NCBI GenBank assembly: GCA_024500155.1
Contig: CM044857.1
Coordinates: forward strand, 49,610,001 to 49,674,000
Length of the DNA stretch: 64,000 bases
Direction: 5' to 3'
From: Chenopodium formosanum
Taxonomy: Eukaryota; Streptophyta; Magnoliopsida; Caryophyllales; Amaranthaceae
The position numbers were made by a program, and so were the translations under genes. This document shows, in pieces, positions 35,271 to 46,900 of the stretch. The stretch's first letter is position 1; every line of letters starts with the position of its first letter. The notes beneath the pieces were generated by a model. It searched no databases. It was given only the letters and a program-made list of their open reading frames with translations, and was not told the DNA's origin.

Positions 35271-35987
35271 AAAATAAACCCAGATTTTCTCGTTTAAAAA
35301 TAAACAAAACCCATTAATTAAAATTAAAAATCCATGGAGAATTGAATAAATTTAGGTTTTCCCCTCATTTATCGCAGCTGAAATAAATCGGGTTTTGTGA
35401 GAAAAAAGGGGAAGAGAAAATATAGGGTGATTTTGGAGAGAGAAGATTAGAAAGAGAGGATCGAGTTTGGATCCGGTTCAAGGTTATTCCAAGAGTCCAT
35501 TTTTGTCTCTGTTAGTCAACGGATCCGACGTCGTTTCTTCAGATCGGTGATTATTTCGTCGGTATGTTTTCAATTTTTCATTTTTGTTTTTTTTTGGGTT
35601 GGATTTTTCTCTGTTTTTTTTTTATTTATTTATTTATTTAGTTTTTACTTCATTTAATATGAATTGATGATTAATTAGATACGAAGAAACTAATTGGAAT
35701 TTATTGGGTTTTTTTTATATAAGTTGATTGAATCTAATATAATGACATTTAATGTGATTAATCTTACTCTTGATGAATTTGATGATTATGTTATGTGTGG
35801 CAAGTTAATTGTATATAATTAGAGGGGTAAAGTTTTAAAATTTTGTTGTCTAATTATGATTAATGAAATGGGGGTGATTAATTTTGTGTTATGAGTTCAT
35901 TATTTGGAAAATTCAATGATTTTGTTGTTGTTAGGTCATAATAATTTGATCTGAAGAAAAGGGTCATTTGGCTGAGAAGAGATAGAA
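35271..35987 (+). other. 5' leader of the clathrin-assembly gene with an intron
   Basis: A donor CG/GTATG at 35561/35562 and an acceptor TTGTTGTTAG ending at 35934 define an intron of 373 bp. The second leader exon starts at 35935 and runs to the ATG at 35988. The upstream boundary of the first exon is a guess. Confidence 0.55.
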
Positions 35988-37928
35988 ATGGCTCTTAGAA
36001 AGGCAGTAGGGCAGCTGAAGGACCAAACGAGTATTGGTCTGGCGAAGGTGTCCAGTGATATGGCGCCGGAGCTTGAGGTTGCCATTGTTAAGGCGACGAG
36101 TCACGAAAATGATCCGGCTGATGAGAAGTATGTTAGGAGGATTTTGACTTTTACGTCGTATAATCGAATGTATGTGAATGCCTGTATAACATCTATCTCT
36201 AGGAGGCTTGGGAAGACCAAGGATTGGGTTGTGGCATTGAAGGCGTTAATGTTGGTTCATAGGCTGATGAATGATGGGGATCCTGTTTTCCAACAGGAGA
36301 TCTTGTATGCGACTCGAAGGGGGACTAGGTTGTTGAATATGTCGGATTTTAGAGATGAAGCTCACTCTAATTCGTGGGATCATTCTGCTTTTGTGAGGAC
36401 TTTTGCTTTGTATTTGGATCAGAGGTTGGAATTGGTATTGTTTGAGAGGAAGCAAGGTGGTAAGGAGATCAATGGAGGGGGTAGTGGTCATGGTGGTGAG
36501 ATTGTTAGGTATGAGCCAAGGGATGATAAATTCAGGTCCCCACCGAGTCGATATGATTATGATTATGGAGAATTTAAAGATGAACCTAGGATGAGGAGGA
36601 CTAGGTCCTTTGGGGATGTTGGTGAAGCAAATGGTCGAGAGGAAGACAAGGCTGTCACTCCATTGAGGGAATGGAAGCCTGAGAGGATTTTTGCAAAGAT
36701 GAGTCATCTGCAGAGGCTGTTGGATCGTTTCTTAGCATGTCGGCCTACTGGAATGGCAAAGAATAGCAGGATGATACTCGTTGCCTTATACCCCGTTGTG
36801 AGGGAAAGCTTCAAGCTGTATGCTGATATATGTGAGGTTCTTGCTGTTTTGCTTGACAAATTCTTTGATATGGAGAATGCAGATTGTGTGAAGGCTTTTG
36901 AAGCTTATGCTAGTGCTGCAAAGCAGATAGATGAGCTTGTGGCTTTTTACAACTGGTGCAAAGACACTGGTGTTGCAAGGTCATCAGAGTTTCCGGAAGT
37001 GCAAAAAATCACTGATAAACTCCTTGAAACCTTAGAGGAGTTTGTGAGGGACAGAACTAAGAGGCCAAAGAGTCCCGAGAGAAAACCAGAACCTGAACCA
37101 GAACCCAAAGAGGAGGAACCAGTGCCTGATATGAATGAAATTAAAGCATTACCTGCACCAGAGGAGCCCGCTCCACCACCCCCACCAGCACCAGAACCTG
37201 AACCAAAGCCACAGGTGACTGGGGACTTGGTTGATCTAAGAGAAGAGGGAGAAAGTGCAGATTCTCAGGGTAATAAGTTTGCATTAGCTTTGTTTGCCGG
37301 AGCTGCTGAAAATGGGAATGGATCATGGCAAGCATTCGATAATAAAGAGGGGATAACCTCTGCGTGGCAAACTCCAGCTGCTGAACCAGGGAAGGCAGAT
37401 TGGGAGCTGGCTTTGGTTGAAACAGCCAGCAATCTCACTCACCAGAAAGCAGCTATGGGTGGTGGATTAGATCCCTTACTTTTGAATGGCATGTATGATT
37501 CAGGAGTTGTGAGGCAACATGTGACAGCTACCCAGATGAGTGGAAGTGCTAGTAGTGTTGCAGCGCCTGGAAAATCCGCAACACCAGTTTTGGCTCTCCC
37601 TGCTCCAGATGGTTCAGTTCAAACGGTTGGTGGAGACCCGTTTGCTGCTTCTTTGAGTGTTGCACCCCCTGCATATGTACAAATGGCTGACATGGAGAAG
37701 AAACAGCACTTGCTTGTGCAAGAGCAGGTTGTGTGGCAACAATATGCCAACAGTGGTATGCACGGCCAAGCTACTTTGGCTAAAATAGGAGGGCCTGCCT
37801 ATTATACACCCGGATCCAACTCAATGATGCCCGCTGTTAATCCAATGATGCCCGCTGTTAATCCAATGATGCCATATGGTCAATATGGAATGCCGCCACC
37901 CAATGGCTATTACTACAACCCCATCTGA
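35988..37928 (+). CDS. ANTH-domain clathrin assembly protein (AP180/CALM family, 646 aa)
   Basis: A single coding exon. Residues 1-160 are an ANTH domain: MALRKAVGQLKDQTSIGLAK, then KATSHENDPADEKYVR (lysines that bind phosphoinositides in this family), then DWVVALKALMLVHRLMNDGDP, RGTRLLNMSDFRDEAHS and WDHSAFVRTFALYLDQRLE. A helical extension runs to about 350. The rest is disordered: a Pro/Glu-rich run, a clathrin-box-like DLVDL, and a GGDPF motif of the kind that binds adaptor ears. The end carries NPMMPAV tandem repeats before NGYYYNPI. These proteins recruit clathrin and SNARE cargo at the plasma membrane or trans-Golgi. It resembles Arabidopsis At4g32285, and its position in the block agrees. 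The start is the first ATG after the leader exon. Confidence 0.95.
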   Translation: MALRKAVGQLKDQTSIGLAKVSSDMAPELEVAIVKATSHENDPADEKYVRRILTFTSYNRMYVNACITSISRRLGKTKDWVVALKALMLVHRLMNDGDPVFQQEILYATRRGTRLLNMSDFRDEAHSNSWDHSAFVRTFALYLDQRLELVLFERKQGGKEINGGGSGHGGEIVRYEPRDDKFRSPPSRYDYDYGEFKDEPRMRRTRSFGDVGEANGREEDKAVTPLREWKPERIFAKMSHLQRLLDRFLACRPTGMAKNSRMILVALYPVVRESFKLYADICEVLAVLLDKFFDMENADCVKAFEAYASAAKQIDELVAFYNWCKDTGVARSSEFPEVQKITDKLLETLEEFVRDRTKRPKSPERKPEPEPEPKEEEPVPDMNEIKALPAPEEPAPPPPPAPEPEPKPQVTGDLVDLREEGESADSQGNKFALALFAGAAENGNGSWQAFDNKEGITSAWQTPAAEPGKADWELALVETASNLTHQKAAMGGGLDPLLLNGMYDSGVVRQHVTATQMSGSASSVAAPGKSATPVLALPAPDGSVQTVGGDPFAASLSVAPPAYVQMADMEKKQHLLVQEQVVWQQYANSGMHGQATLAKIGGPAYYTPGSNSMMPAVNPMMPAVNPMMPYGQYGMPPPNGYYYNPI

Positions 37929-39530
37929 TTTTTGTGCCCATATATGTGTAGCTGACCTTTTTCTTTTCCTTTTGTTTGTTTTTTAATTTTTTTTTTGTGA
38001 TCCCGATGTTCATTGTATCACTTGTTTGAGATTGTATGTTCACTTCTTCTCCATGAATAAGAGTCGTATGGAAACAAGAGAGTAACGGAGCAGAATGATT
38101 CGTGATTCGGTAAAGTTGATTCCGGGAGGGGCATTGTCTTGTAGTATTGCACCTCCGATTTGTACTATTAATTTTTTTTTCTTGAACGTATAATACGTGT
38201 GAACAACACTATATTCATCGAGTCTTAGAGTGATAAAATTTTTCCTCATTTCATCTTGTATCCTCCTTGTTGAGCAATGTAAAAACTTGTGTCATAACTT
38301 ACATGTTGATCAATTGTAATGCATGAAGCTTAGCGGATGGTAAATTTGTTCAAGTAGAATGTCTCAATTCCTGAAAGATGAAAAGAAAGGAACTCCTACA
38401 GCCTACAGGGGAAAACCGCGAGCGTGAGTAGTGAACCCGTGCAACGGCCTAAGCTGCGAAGGTTGTGTGATTTATGGAGCCAACAGCCAACTGTAAATGG
38501 TATGATTGTGGTTGTAATGTTGCTGTGATGCGAATGAAAGCGTCGGTTGAAGGGAGACTCGCAGGAGTTGAGCTGTTTACCTAATTCAATTCTTTGGTTG
38601 AAAGAGTACGGTACCACCTTTATTGCAAAAGGACATAGGACAATGACAAAGTGACATAGAGTATATCAATATGTTTTCGTTGGTAAACGACTAAACGATA
38701 TTGACCAAAATAATGGTCCTGATTTCCTCATAGTTACAAACCCACTTGTTCAGCTTCTAGATTTTATAAAGAAAAAATGAAAGTTGAATAAAGATGAAAC
38801 ATAAGAAAAGACGCACGATTCGCACGAACCATCCAATACTTCCAACGTAGTAGTCTTGTTGTGGGTGCTTGAAATGTTTATGTCAACAATTCAACTTAGT
38901 TTGAATTTTGAAAGGTTGTAACTTGTAACTTGTAACAGTTGTAAGTCTTGTAATTACTCTTATCATTCTTTATACAACATGGTGAACACATGTTAAACAT
39001 GATAGGATTTGATTAATGATATATGCTGAACCGGTAGAATTATGTGACATATACGAATACTATGGGTTTGCCTAGAGAAGATTAATGAAAATCTCAATTA
39101 TGAATATTATGATCCTATTTTATTTACTTTATTTTTACTTATTTAAAAAAAAAACAAAATTTATTTATTAAGATAAATTTAGAAAAAATAGGTTTAGATT
39201 AGGGTTGATATGATATGACTAATCAAATTCAAATTTGGATTAGCTTATAATTTTTTATTTTAATTAAATTTATATCATTATTAAAAGTTTGACTTCGATT
39301 AACTACGGATTTTAGGCAGTCAATTTTCTACTCTGTAAAACTCTCCACTTGAAAGTTATAAAGCTAGTTCGAGTTTAAACTTGTGAGAGTTATTAAAACC
39401 TCAATTAGGCTAAATTACCCTTGCAAACATCGATTCCAGTATTCCACCACTATACTTTCATTAACCCCTTTTCTTCCTTAACAAAACCCTAGAATACAAA
39501 ACTCAATCAGAAGCTCACAAAACCACAACA
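37929..39530. other. 3' region of the ANTH gene and promoter of the F-box gene
   Basis: The 3' untranslated region of the ANTH gene probably extends to about 38300. The rest is intergenic and AT-rich. Short minus-strand frames (38040-38617) lack any domain. The 100 bp before 39531 are the leader of the F-box gene. Confidence 0.4.
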
Positions 39531-40703
39531 ATGGCGGACGAAGATCCAGACTCTCTCACTCAGTTAATTACAAACCCTAATTGGGAAAAACCCATCAATG
39601 GCCGCTTACCTCCAGACTCTCTCACCCAAATCTGGGCTCGTCTTCCCGTAAAATCCCTCTACAAATTCCGATCCGTTTGTAAACTCTGGAATTCCCTCAT
39701 TTCTTCGGACCCTCTTCTCTCCGATCTCCGCCACCAATTCCACCACTCAATCCCGCCTCCACCGCCGCCGAATCTCATCCTCTTCCTCCGCCACCTCCCG
39801 GATGAACCGGTCAAAGTTCCCGATCGCCCAGTTCATCTCTCAATCCGACCCTTTGAAGAACTCTTCCGGGTCGACCGTGACCCGAATACCCATTCCATAA
39901 AAAACGGGTTTACCCCTTATGTTGATTTCTCTCTCCAATTTCTTCCATCAAAGGGTCCAATTGTTTGCTTTGTTTCTGATCGCTATTTTTACCTCTGTAA
40001 CCCCAGTACTCAGGAATTCCTTCGTCTTCCTCCGGGGCAAAATGGTAATTCCATCACCTCAAATGGTGGGTTTGGGTTTCTGGGTGATGAGAATCGGTAT
40101 GTTCTTGTTGGGTTAACCGGTGAAAAGTGTGAATTTTTTGAGTTTGGACCGGGATTAGCCGGTTCCGGTTGTTGGCGACAAATCAAACAGAGTTGTCCTG
40201 TTCAGGTGAAGCGGTTTGGGTTAATGGTGAACCGGGAGTTTTACTGGACCGTTGATAATGGTCCAGGTTTTGTGGTGTGTTTGGATGTTAAAGAGGAAGA
40301 ATTTAGGGTAATTCAACCACCTCAAGGAAATGAAAATGAGGTTATATTATATGATTTGTTATATTTGGTCGAATTTAAAGGGTGTTTATGTGCTGTTGAT
40401 AATTATTCAATTGCTTCGAGAATGCAAATTTGGGTGTTGAATCAAATTGAAGGTGAATTTATTTGGAATAGAAAGTTTAACATTTTTATATCTGGGATGG
40501 CTAGAGATGTGGTGTATCCATTTTGTGATTATGAGGGTGAAAATGGGGGAGATATGGTGTTGTGTAATGAAACAAGGAGCAGGCTTTATAGTTATAATTT
40601 GAAGAACCGGAGTATTAAGCAGGTTTACCGGCCTAAACATCGAACTAATGACCGCCTCGCTTTGTATACTCCTGGCCTTTTCCCTCTTTCCATTGCTAGT
40701 TGA
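39531..40703 (+). CDS. F-box protein (390 aa)
   Basis: An intronless frame. An F-box occupies about residues 24-65 (LPPDSLTQIWARLPVKSLYKFRSVCKLWNSLISS), the part that binds SKP1 in SCF ubiquitin ligases. It is followed by a Pro-rich link (IPPPPPPN) and a C-terminal region of beta-propeller/FBA type with repeated Gly/Trp/Phe patterns (FCDYEGENGGDMVLC near the end). It would act as a substrate adaptor; the substrate is unknown. The start is the first ATG, just after a purine-rich leader (CACAACAATGG). It is not closely similar to the F-box protein next door, so the pair is not a recent duplication. Confidence 0.87.
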   Translation: MADEDPDSLTQLITNPNWEKPINGRLPPDSLTQIWARLPVKSLYKFRSVCKLWNSLISSDPLLSDLRHQFHHSIPPPPPPNLILFLRHLPDEPVKVPDRPVHLSIRPFEELFRVDRDPNTHSIKNGFTPYVDFSLQFLPSKGPIVCFVSDRYFYLCNPSTQEFLRLPPGQNGNSITSNGGFGFLGDENRYVLVGLTGEKCEFFEFGPGLAGSGCWRQIKQSCPVQVKRFGLMVNREFYWTVDNGPGFVVCLDVKEEEFRVIQPPQGNENEVILYDLLYLVEFKGCLCAVDNYSIASRMQIWVLNQIEGEFIWNRKFNIFISGMARDVVYPFCDYEGENGGDMVLCNETRSRLYSYNLKNRSIKQVYRPKHRTNDRLALYTPGLFPLSIAS

Positions 40704-41887
40704 GATTTTTGGTTATGAATATTATGTCAGGAATTTAGGATTCATGTTGTTTAGGGAACTTGATGTTTTTGTTCACAGCATTATGTTTGAGCATTGAGCC
40801 TTTGTTTCTCCGTACATTGAATTCGAGAAATGTTGAAATGAATAATTGTTACTTTAATGGTGTTATGGTATTGATTTTGAGTTTGGCTTGTTTTAGAAAT
40901 GAACGATCATTACTGAAACAGAGCGTGTATTTGATTCTGCCCATGGATTGAACAAAAGCCCTCTCAATGTGGACTTGTGTGATCAGTTCATTTTGGACAG
41001 AACGTTTGCTGTATGCTTTTGTGATTGGATTTTCTAGCTGGACTGGTATGCATGAAGCTGTGCTCATCTGTTCCTTCCGATTTGCTTACAGCAACCGCAC
41101 GTATAGCCTTTGACATTGCAAGTTCGTGTGGCTCCGATGCCAATGGCTATGCTGTGACTTTTGAGCCATTAATTTCATGTCAATTGCTGGACTACATTCT
41201 TTATTGACATTTATTCAAATTGAGATTAGAAAGAAGTTCCTGCGAAAGCTTTTGCCAAAACGAGCCTTCTCTTGGCAGAGATAATGCTGACTATTTCAAG
41301 TGTGAATAGCACTAGAAACTCATGTTCTTATACTTCGTATGTGGAACTCTCACTTTCAGCTGTGTTTGAAATGATGTGTTTGACTCAATTATTTGAGTGA
41401 ATATGTTCCTTGAAAAGCATTACTATGTCTTTGCTCTATTTCATGCAAACGCCCTTTCTTTTTTATAAACGCTGCGTGAGTAGACATCTACCCTGATGGC
41501 CTGATGTGCAGCTCGAAGCTGGACAGGGCTCATAACATAGTTGATACAGTAAAAGATTGGCGTGAAGTTATGAACCAATCTATATTTTTTGTATTTATTT
41601 TTGTATTGTAATGGTTCTATTTCATTTGTGGGAGTAGATGATTTGCATTGGTGATGAATCACTTCACATAGAACACTTTTTCTTTTGCTTCTTGAAATTG
41701 TATTTGCTATGTTATTCTTTTATATTATCTTGTTTATTGAGGCATAACAATTCTGAAAGTGATGTATGGAGAAGTTGTATTTTGCTAGAGTGATCATTAT
41801 GTCGACATTTTTACCAAATATGATGTGGATTAAGCAACTGATCTTCCACTATACCAACTCCAAGAATCATTAGTGAGGCAGAGGAAT
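40704..41887. other. spacer between two F-box genes
   Basis: The 3' untranslated region of the first F-box gene and the leader of the second lie here. Short frames have no recognisable domain. The spacer contains no repeat I can define. Confidence 0.4.
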
Positions 41888-43105
41888 ATGTCTAGCAAGA
41901 GCACTCCTGCCTTTACAACTTGCTCGGAACACCCGGGCTTAGTTTCATCATGGGCTGAAGCAATTGCTAGGTGTGAGCATCTCTTAACAGAAATCCTTGT
42001 CCGACTGCCTGCAAAGTCCCTGATGAAGTTCAAATCTGTCTCAAAACACTGGAACTTCCTCATATCAGCCCCATACTTCTCTCTCCTGCACATGCTTCAC
42101 AATTCGAAGGATTCTATGCCCGTCTCTGGCATTTTCCTCCGCAGGAGATGTGTTCCATCGCCTTATGCTTACTGGTTCCTTCCTGTTACTGATTCAGATA
42201 TTAGTCTCCCATCATTTTCTGAGACATCAAGCTCGACATTTGAAATCCCTGCATTAGCTGGCCTGGTTGTATCAATCTTGCAGTCTTGCAACGGGCTACT
42301 GCTCTACTACAGCATCAGTCCGAGTAATTCCCAGGTTCTGAATCTCCATGTTTGCAATCCCATAACTAGCCAATTGAGAACGATTCCAAACATTCAGAAC
42401 TCCTTTTTATCAGCCTCTCTGGCTTTTAATCCATGCAGTTCAAGCTATGGGTACAAGATAGTTTCTGTACACACATCGGTATCACCTGATCATTATGTCC
42501 TCAAAGTATATTCATCTGAGACTGGGTGCTGGAAAGATGTGGATGGTAGCATCAGGGTTCTAAACGATATGGCTCTCAGGAACGGAGTGTATTGGAGAGG
42601 CTCTATCCATTGGGTTAGTAGCAGCAGGGAGTCATTGTACTTGGAGGTTGATAAAGAGCGGGTTGCAAAAATGCCATCTCCTGTTTTCTCCAGGCCAGAA
42701 AGAGGGAACATGAAGTGTTTCGAATGCAAGGGGAAGCTGTGGTGTCTATGGCATGAATACAGTGACATGACTTTGGAAGTTCATATGTTGGACAATTATG
42801 AGGAAGGTTGGCTCCTCAAGTTCACTTTAAATCTTGGAGTTGTAAGGAAAGCAAGTTGCTTATCGGGTGCTTATCATCCTGAATTTGCAATTCTTTCACT
42901 TATAGTTGGCAGAAAACGTAATGGAGGAGAGAAATGCATGATGGTGGTTATTCATGTCCCTGGTAAAATCTTGGGCTATGATCTGGAGGAGGGAACTATC
43001 AAGGAGATGTGCAAGATCCCACTGATTGAAGGCGAGGCACCCGGGGAACGCCAATTTTATTGTGGTGATGCTTATTTATATAGTTACAGTTTGGCATGTG
43101 TGTGA
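41888..43105 (+). CDS. F-box protein with F-box-associated domain (405 aa)
   Basis: An intronless frame. I place the start at the ATG at 41888 (MSSKSTPAF), because the frame upstream opens with GTG. The F-box is at about residues 27-68 (CEHLLTEILVRLPAKSLMKFKSVSKHWNFLIS). The remainder has the FBA pattern: a 'SCNGLLLYY' strand, 'VCNPITSQLRTIP', 'YKIVSVHTS', 'VYSSETGCWKDV' and 'GVYWRGSIHWVSS', which are the standard order in plant F-box/FBA proteins. It probably acts as an SCF substrate adaptor. The target is unknown. It resembles the At5g07610 type of F-box proteins. Confidence 0.87.
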   Translation: MSSKSTPAFTTCSEHPGLVSSWAEAIARCEHLLTEILVRLPAKSLMKFKSVSKHWNFLISAPYFSLLHMLHNSKDSMPVSGIFLRRRCVPSPYAYWFLPVTDSDISLPSFSETSSSTFEIPALAGLVVSILQSCNGLLLYYSISPSNSQVLNLHVCNPITSQLRTIPNIQNSFLSASLAFNPCSSSYGYKIVSVHTSVSPDHYVLKVYSSETGCWKDVDGSIRVLNDMALRNGVYWRGSIHWVSSSRESLYLEVDKERVAKMPSPVFSRPERGNMKCFECKGKLWCLWHEYSDMTLEVHMLDNYEEGWLLKFTLNLGVVRKASCLSGAYHPEFAILSLIVGRKRNGGEKCMMVVIHVPGKILGYDLEEGTIKEMCKIPLIEGEAPGERQFYCGDAYLYSYSLACV

Positions 43106-43902
43106 AGTTTGATGCATAAATTTGATCAATACTCTTTGCTGACAGCAATTGTTTGATGTTTTGTTCTAGTAATATACCTTAGTTGTTTAAATGTCTTAAT
43201 TGTTACTTCATGCAAGAATATGCTCTATTATAGTTAGTTTAGTTTGAGGAACTGCATGCTCTCAATGATCTTTTGCAAAAGATGATACATTATAAAGTAA
43301 CGAAATATTGCAGATTGTTTCAACTCTTCCGAGTAGTCTCATCTAGTTTTTGACCTTGTTGGATATCCCTTCAAAATCGATCCTTTAATTTGTAAAAATA
43401 AAAGCAAATCCAATAAATTATCCCAATTGAGAAATGAATATTATACCTAATTTCGGATTTACTTGCCTTAATGCCAATTCAAATTACACTATTGACGTGA
43501 TGTAATATGGACAGAAGACATATGTACCCCGATATTTACATCTGAAAATTAGTGATGCAGTATTAGTGAATGAGAATATGGTGGGTTGCAAACTGTATTG
43601 CTATGTCTCCAAACTCTGTAGTATGAAATAGGTACTTTATAACAGCAATAAAAATTGATAAGATGCCGATTACAAGAAAGCTCCTGAACCTCAACCAATC
43701 AGGACAGCTGATATCACAAATTACACCAATGCTAGCCCCTAATATAGGTCAGAATGGTTGTTCACACACATCTTTTTCTTTCTAAAGATACAAATTAGTA
43801 AATTCTCCTTGAACACACGTCAAGATTGTCTGAAGATCCATTGTTTCCATGATATACAGTATGGCTATGAAAGGAAGACGCAAAGTAGGATCCCTCCAGT
43901 AT
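43106..43902. other. convergent 3' ends of the F-box gene and the LOLITA-like gene
   Basis: The two genes point at each other. The region should contain both 3' untranslated regions. Nothing else is recognised. Confidence 0.4.
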
Positions 43903-46900
43903 TCAGAACTCGGTTGGGGGCTTCAACCTAACAAGTCTTTTGATTCTTTCTTTGTCGGTATTCTCCAGAACTCCCTGGATATGAAAGGTATTTGTGGATA
44001 AGTTTAGCTAGAAATGTCTCTTGAATATAAATTCAGAAGCATAAAAGCGACCAATACGATGGCAAAAAAGTAATTAAGTCCTTACCGTCCAAACAATTTC
44101 ATCAAGGCATAAGCAGATCCTTCCATATTTGTCCAGGAACATGCGTTCAGTTGGTGGTTTTCCGCAGACATCCTTCAACGTCGAGGTAATTATGAATATA
44201 ACTTCTGACACTAGAAAAATGCAATCACCAACATAAGTGCTGGGCACTCTCAACCAAAATACAAAGGATGACAAACATTTATCAAGCAAAAGTCAAGTTC
44301 TCTTTATTAAAGTAGTTGATAACAGATGCATTTTTTTATTTTATAATCACGGGGTAAATGTAAATAATATTTATTCCCTTTTGCAACTTGTTACCAGGAT
44401 TGAAAACGCAATGACAAGTTAGCAATCCAAACTGCACCATACAGTGATCATTGTAGCCTAATTCTGACACAGAGAAAAGACGTATACTTACAAGCAAGTT
44501 CGTCATACTCATCCTTGCCAACAAGATAGATGTGAATACCTCCAAGCACAGTATAAACAATATACACCGACCTGCATGAAAGTTAAAAGCACAAAAAGAG
44601 AAAAGTGGAATCAATTATACAGAGTAAAATACAGCACAACAATACACCCACTATCCGACTTTGATAATACAATTCAAGCGAGTTCCTAGGTTAGAGGAAG
44701 GAATCAAGTATTCAGTTGTGTTGTTAAGACCTGCAACTAAGATGCTGAAAAATGAAGTGTAATTAAATCCATATCATAACTTATTCTAAATGAAGGACGT
44801 TTTTGTTCAGATGAGTCAGAAATACAGGTCATATAACAGCAGGAATTTTACATTTCTACAAATGGTGTTGAAAAGGCCATTGATACTTCCAACATAGAAC
44901 TTAACTACTACGTAATAAGTAACTTGCTAAATTTTGCAAAAGGCAAAAAAAACTTCAAATTATGATCTTCAGTACCCTCTACAGGTAGATTCACTTTAAC
45001 CCCAAACTATTGTCGTGTTAGGACTTAGTATATGAGGATTTGAAGCGAAAGGAAGGGAGGGAAAGTAATGGATTAATATACATTTTATTTGAGTATAAGA
45101 TGGGGGAAGAGGAAACGGGTAAATATGAAAGGATCCAATATAATATCTCTTATAATAAACTAAATCCTTTCAAAGTAAAAAAGATTGGAGGGAAAACACA
45201 ATCCTATTTATTCTTTCCTTCCCCTTCCATCTCTTTCTATCCCACTGTTTCTTTCCAAATTCACCATAAATAACTTAGGCCCTTTTCTCTTCACCTTATT
45301 TTTACTGAATTGAAATTATTTTTACTGAACAAAATTATATTTACGGAACTTAAATTAATTTTACTGAACTAAAATTATTTTTGCTGAATTAAAATTATTT
45401 TTACTGATTTTCTATTATAATTCTTTTTTAAGAAAATTGAATTTTACTGAACTGAACTTATTTTTACTGAACTGAAATTAATTTTACTGAACTGAAATTA
45501 TTTTACTTAATATTATTTTTTTAAGGTGAAAAGAACAGCGCCTTAATAAGTGTTTAGATTTTAGAAAGACATGTAGGTAATAAAAAATTCACCCATACAA
45601 ATTCTAGCACAATAATAAAATGCATGCGTTTTACTATTAACAATATCATGAAATGTTATACGAAGTATTTTAACTTTTGAAAATCTCTTCAAACCAGTTT
45701 TCATACTATGTTATTTGGACCCTTCTTGTAATTAGAACATATTCACTCACCATTGGAATTGAGGAACTCAAGTTCAAGTCATTAGAAACCAAAAGTTTTT
45801 ATCCAACCGCATCTAGTCCTAGTTTATTGCTCTAGTATAGACTATAGAGACTGTGTTAAGAGAATAATCTAATGATGTTTAGATAATTTACCACATTTTC
45901 TAACTTAACTTCTAATATTCCTGACAAACATTCCATCTATAGCATTCTACTTCTGAACTATTGATGTTACATTAATAAAAAAGAAACCTCCTATTCACAT
46001 ATGGTCTCACAGCTCATACTCAAGATTTTCCAGTAACAATTTCCTCGTTCAGCATGAACAACAACAATCAACATATGATAGCAGGATACAGCAATTTATG
46101 GGAAATTCTGAAGACATCTGTATTTGCAGTAAAATTAGGATATCCTTAAGCCTTTAAGACTCAGTAAAAAGGGCGTAGCGCAACATAATGAAATCTTGCA
46201 AATTTGAAATGATAGGAAATCAAATGCATGTAGCAAGGGATGCACAAGCCTAGCCAGTCAGACAGGATATCCATCACCATTGACAATTGGAGCAGCCAGG
46301 AATTAATTCTTCAAACGTATTATCCACAGAACATTATTGATGTCATAGATACATGGAGTAAAATTTTCCAGACTTTTTTCACTTTTAATTGTCTATAAGA
46401 CCAACACTCATAATAAGATGGGGGGCAATGGAGAAACGAACGACCATTTGACGTGTAAAACATGTTAATAAGATTTGAATACTAAACATTTGCTAAAGAG
46501 AAGCCTCAAATTTATTTATAACTTGCACCAATAGGATGCAACGGCATTGTAAACGCCTAAACGATATTGTACACAGCTATGCTATATCTTATGTTATCAC
46601 AACAGAAGTGCTACATACTTGTGTGAAGCAACAAAGAGCTCTTCATTTTTAGCATCCTTGAGATTCTCTGCACCCAACTTAACTAAGAAAGTTCGCCAAT
46701 GCAACCGCTCCTCAGCAGGAACTCCATTGAACCTGAAATACAACGGGGGAGTGGTTAGCTAAATGAACAACAACGAATCACCTAAATCTTCAGTCGGGGT
46801 ATCAGTGAAAGCATCAAAGCAGCATAAACTGAGGTTAAGTAGTAACACATTTACCCATGGTTGCAGATCCTGCTAATTGAACTAACATTCCAACTGTTAG

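Noticed and set aside
36246..36707. 153-aa minus-strand frame in the ANTH gene
   Set aside because: A shadow of the ANTH coding exon, which has clear family motifs.
45030..45272. GGAAGG/CCTTCC-rich segment that might be a further MITE beside the Harbinger element
   Set aside because: The arms are only loosely complementary and no target duplication is visible.
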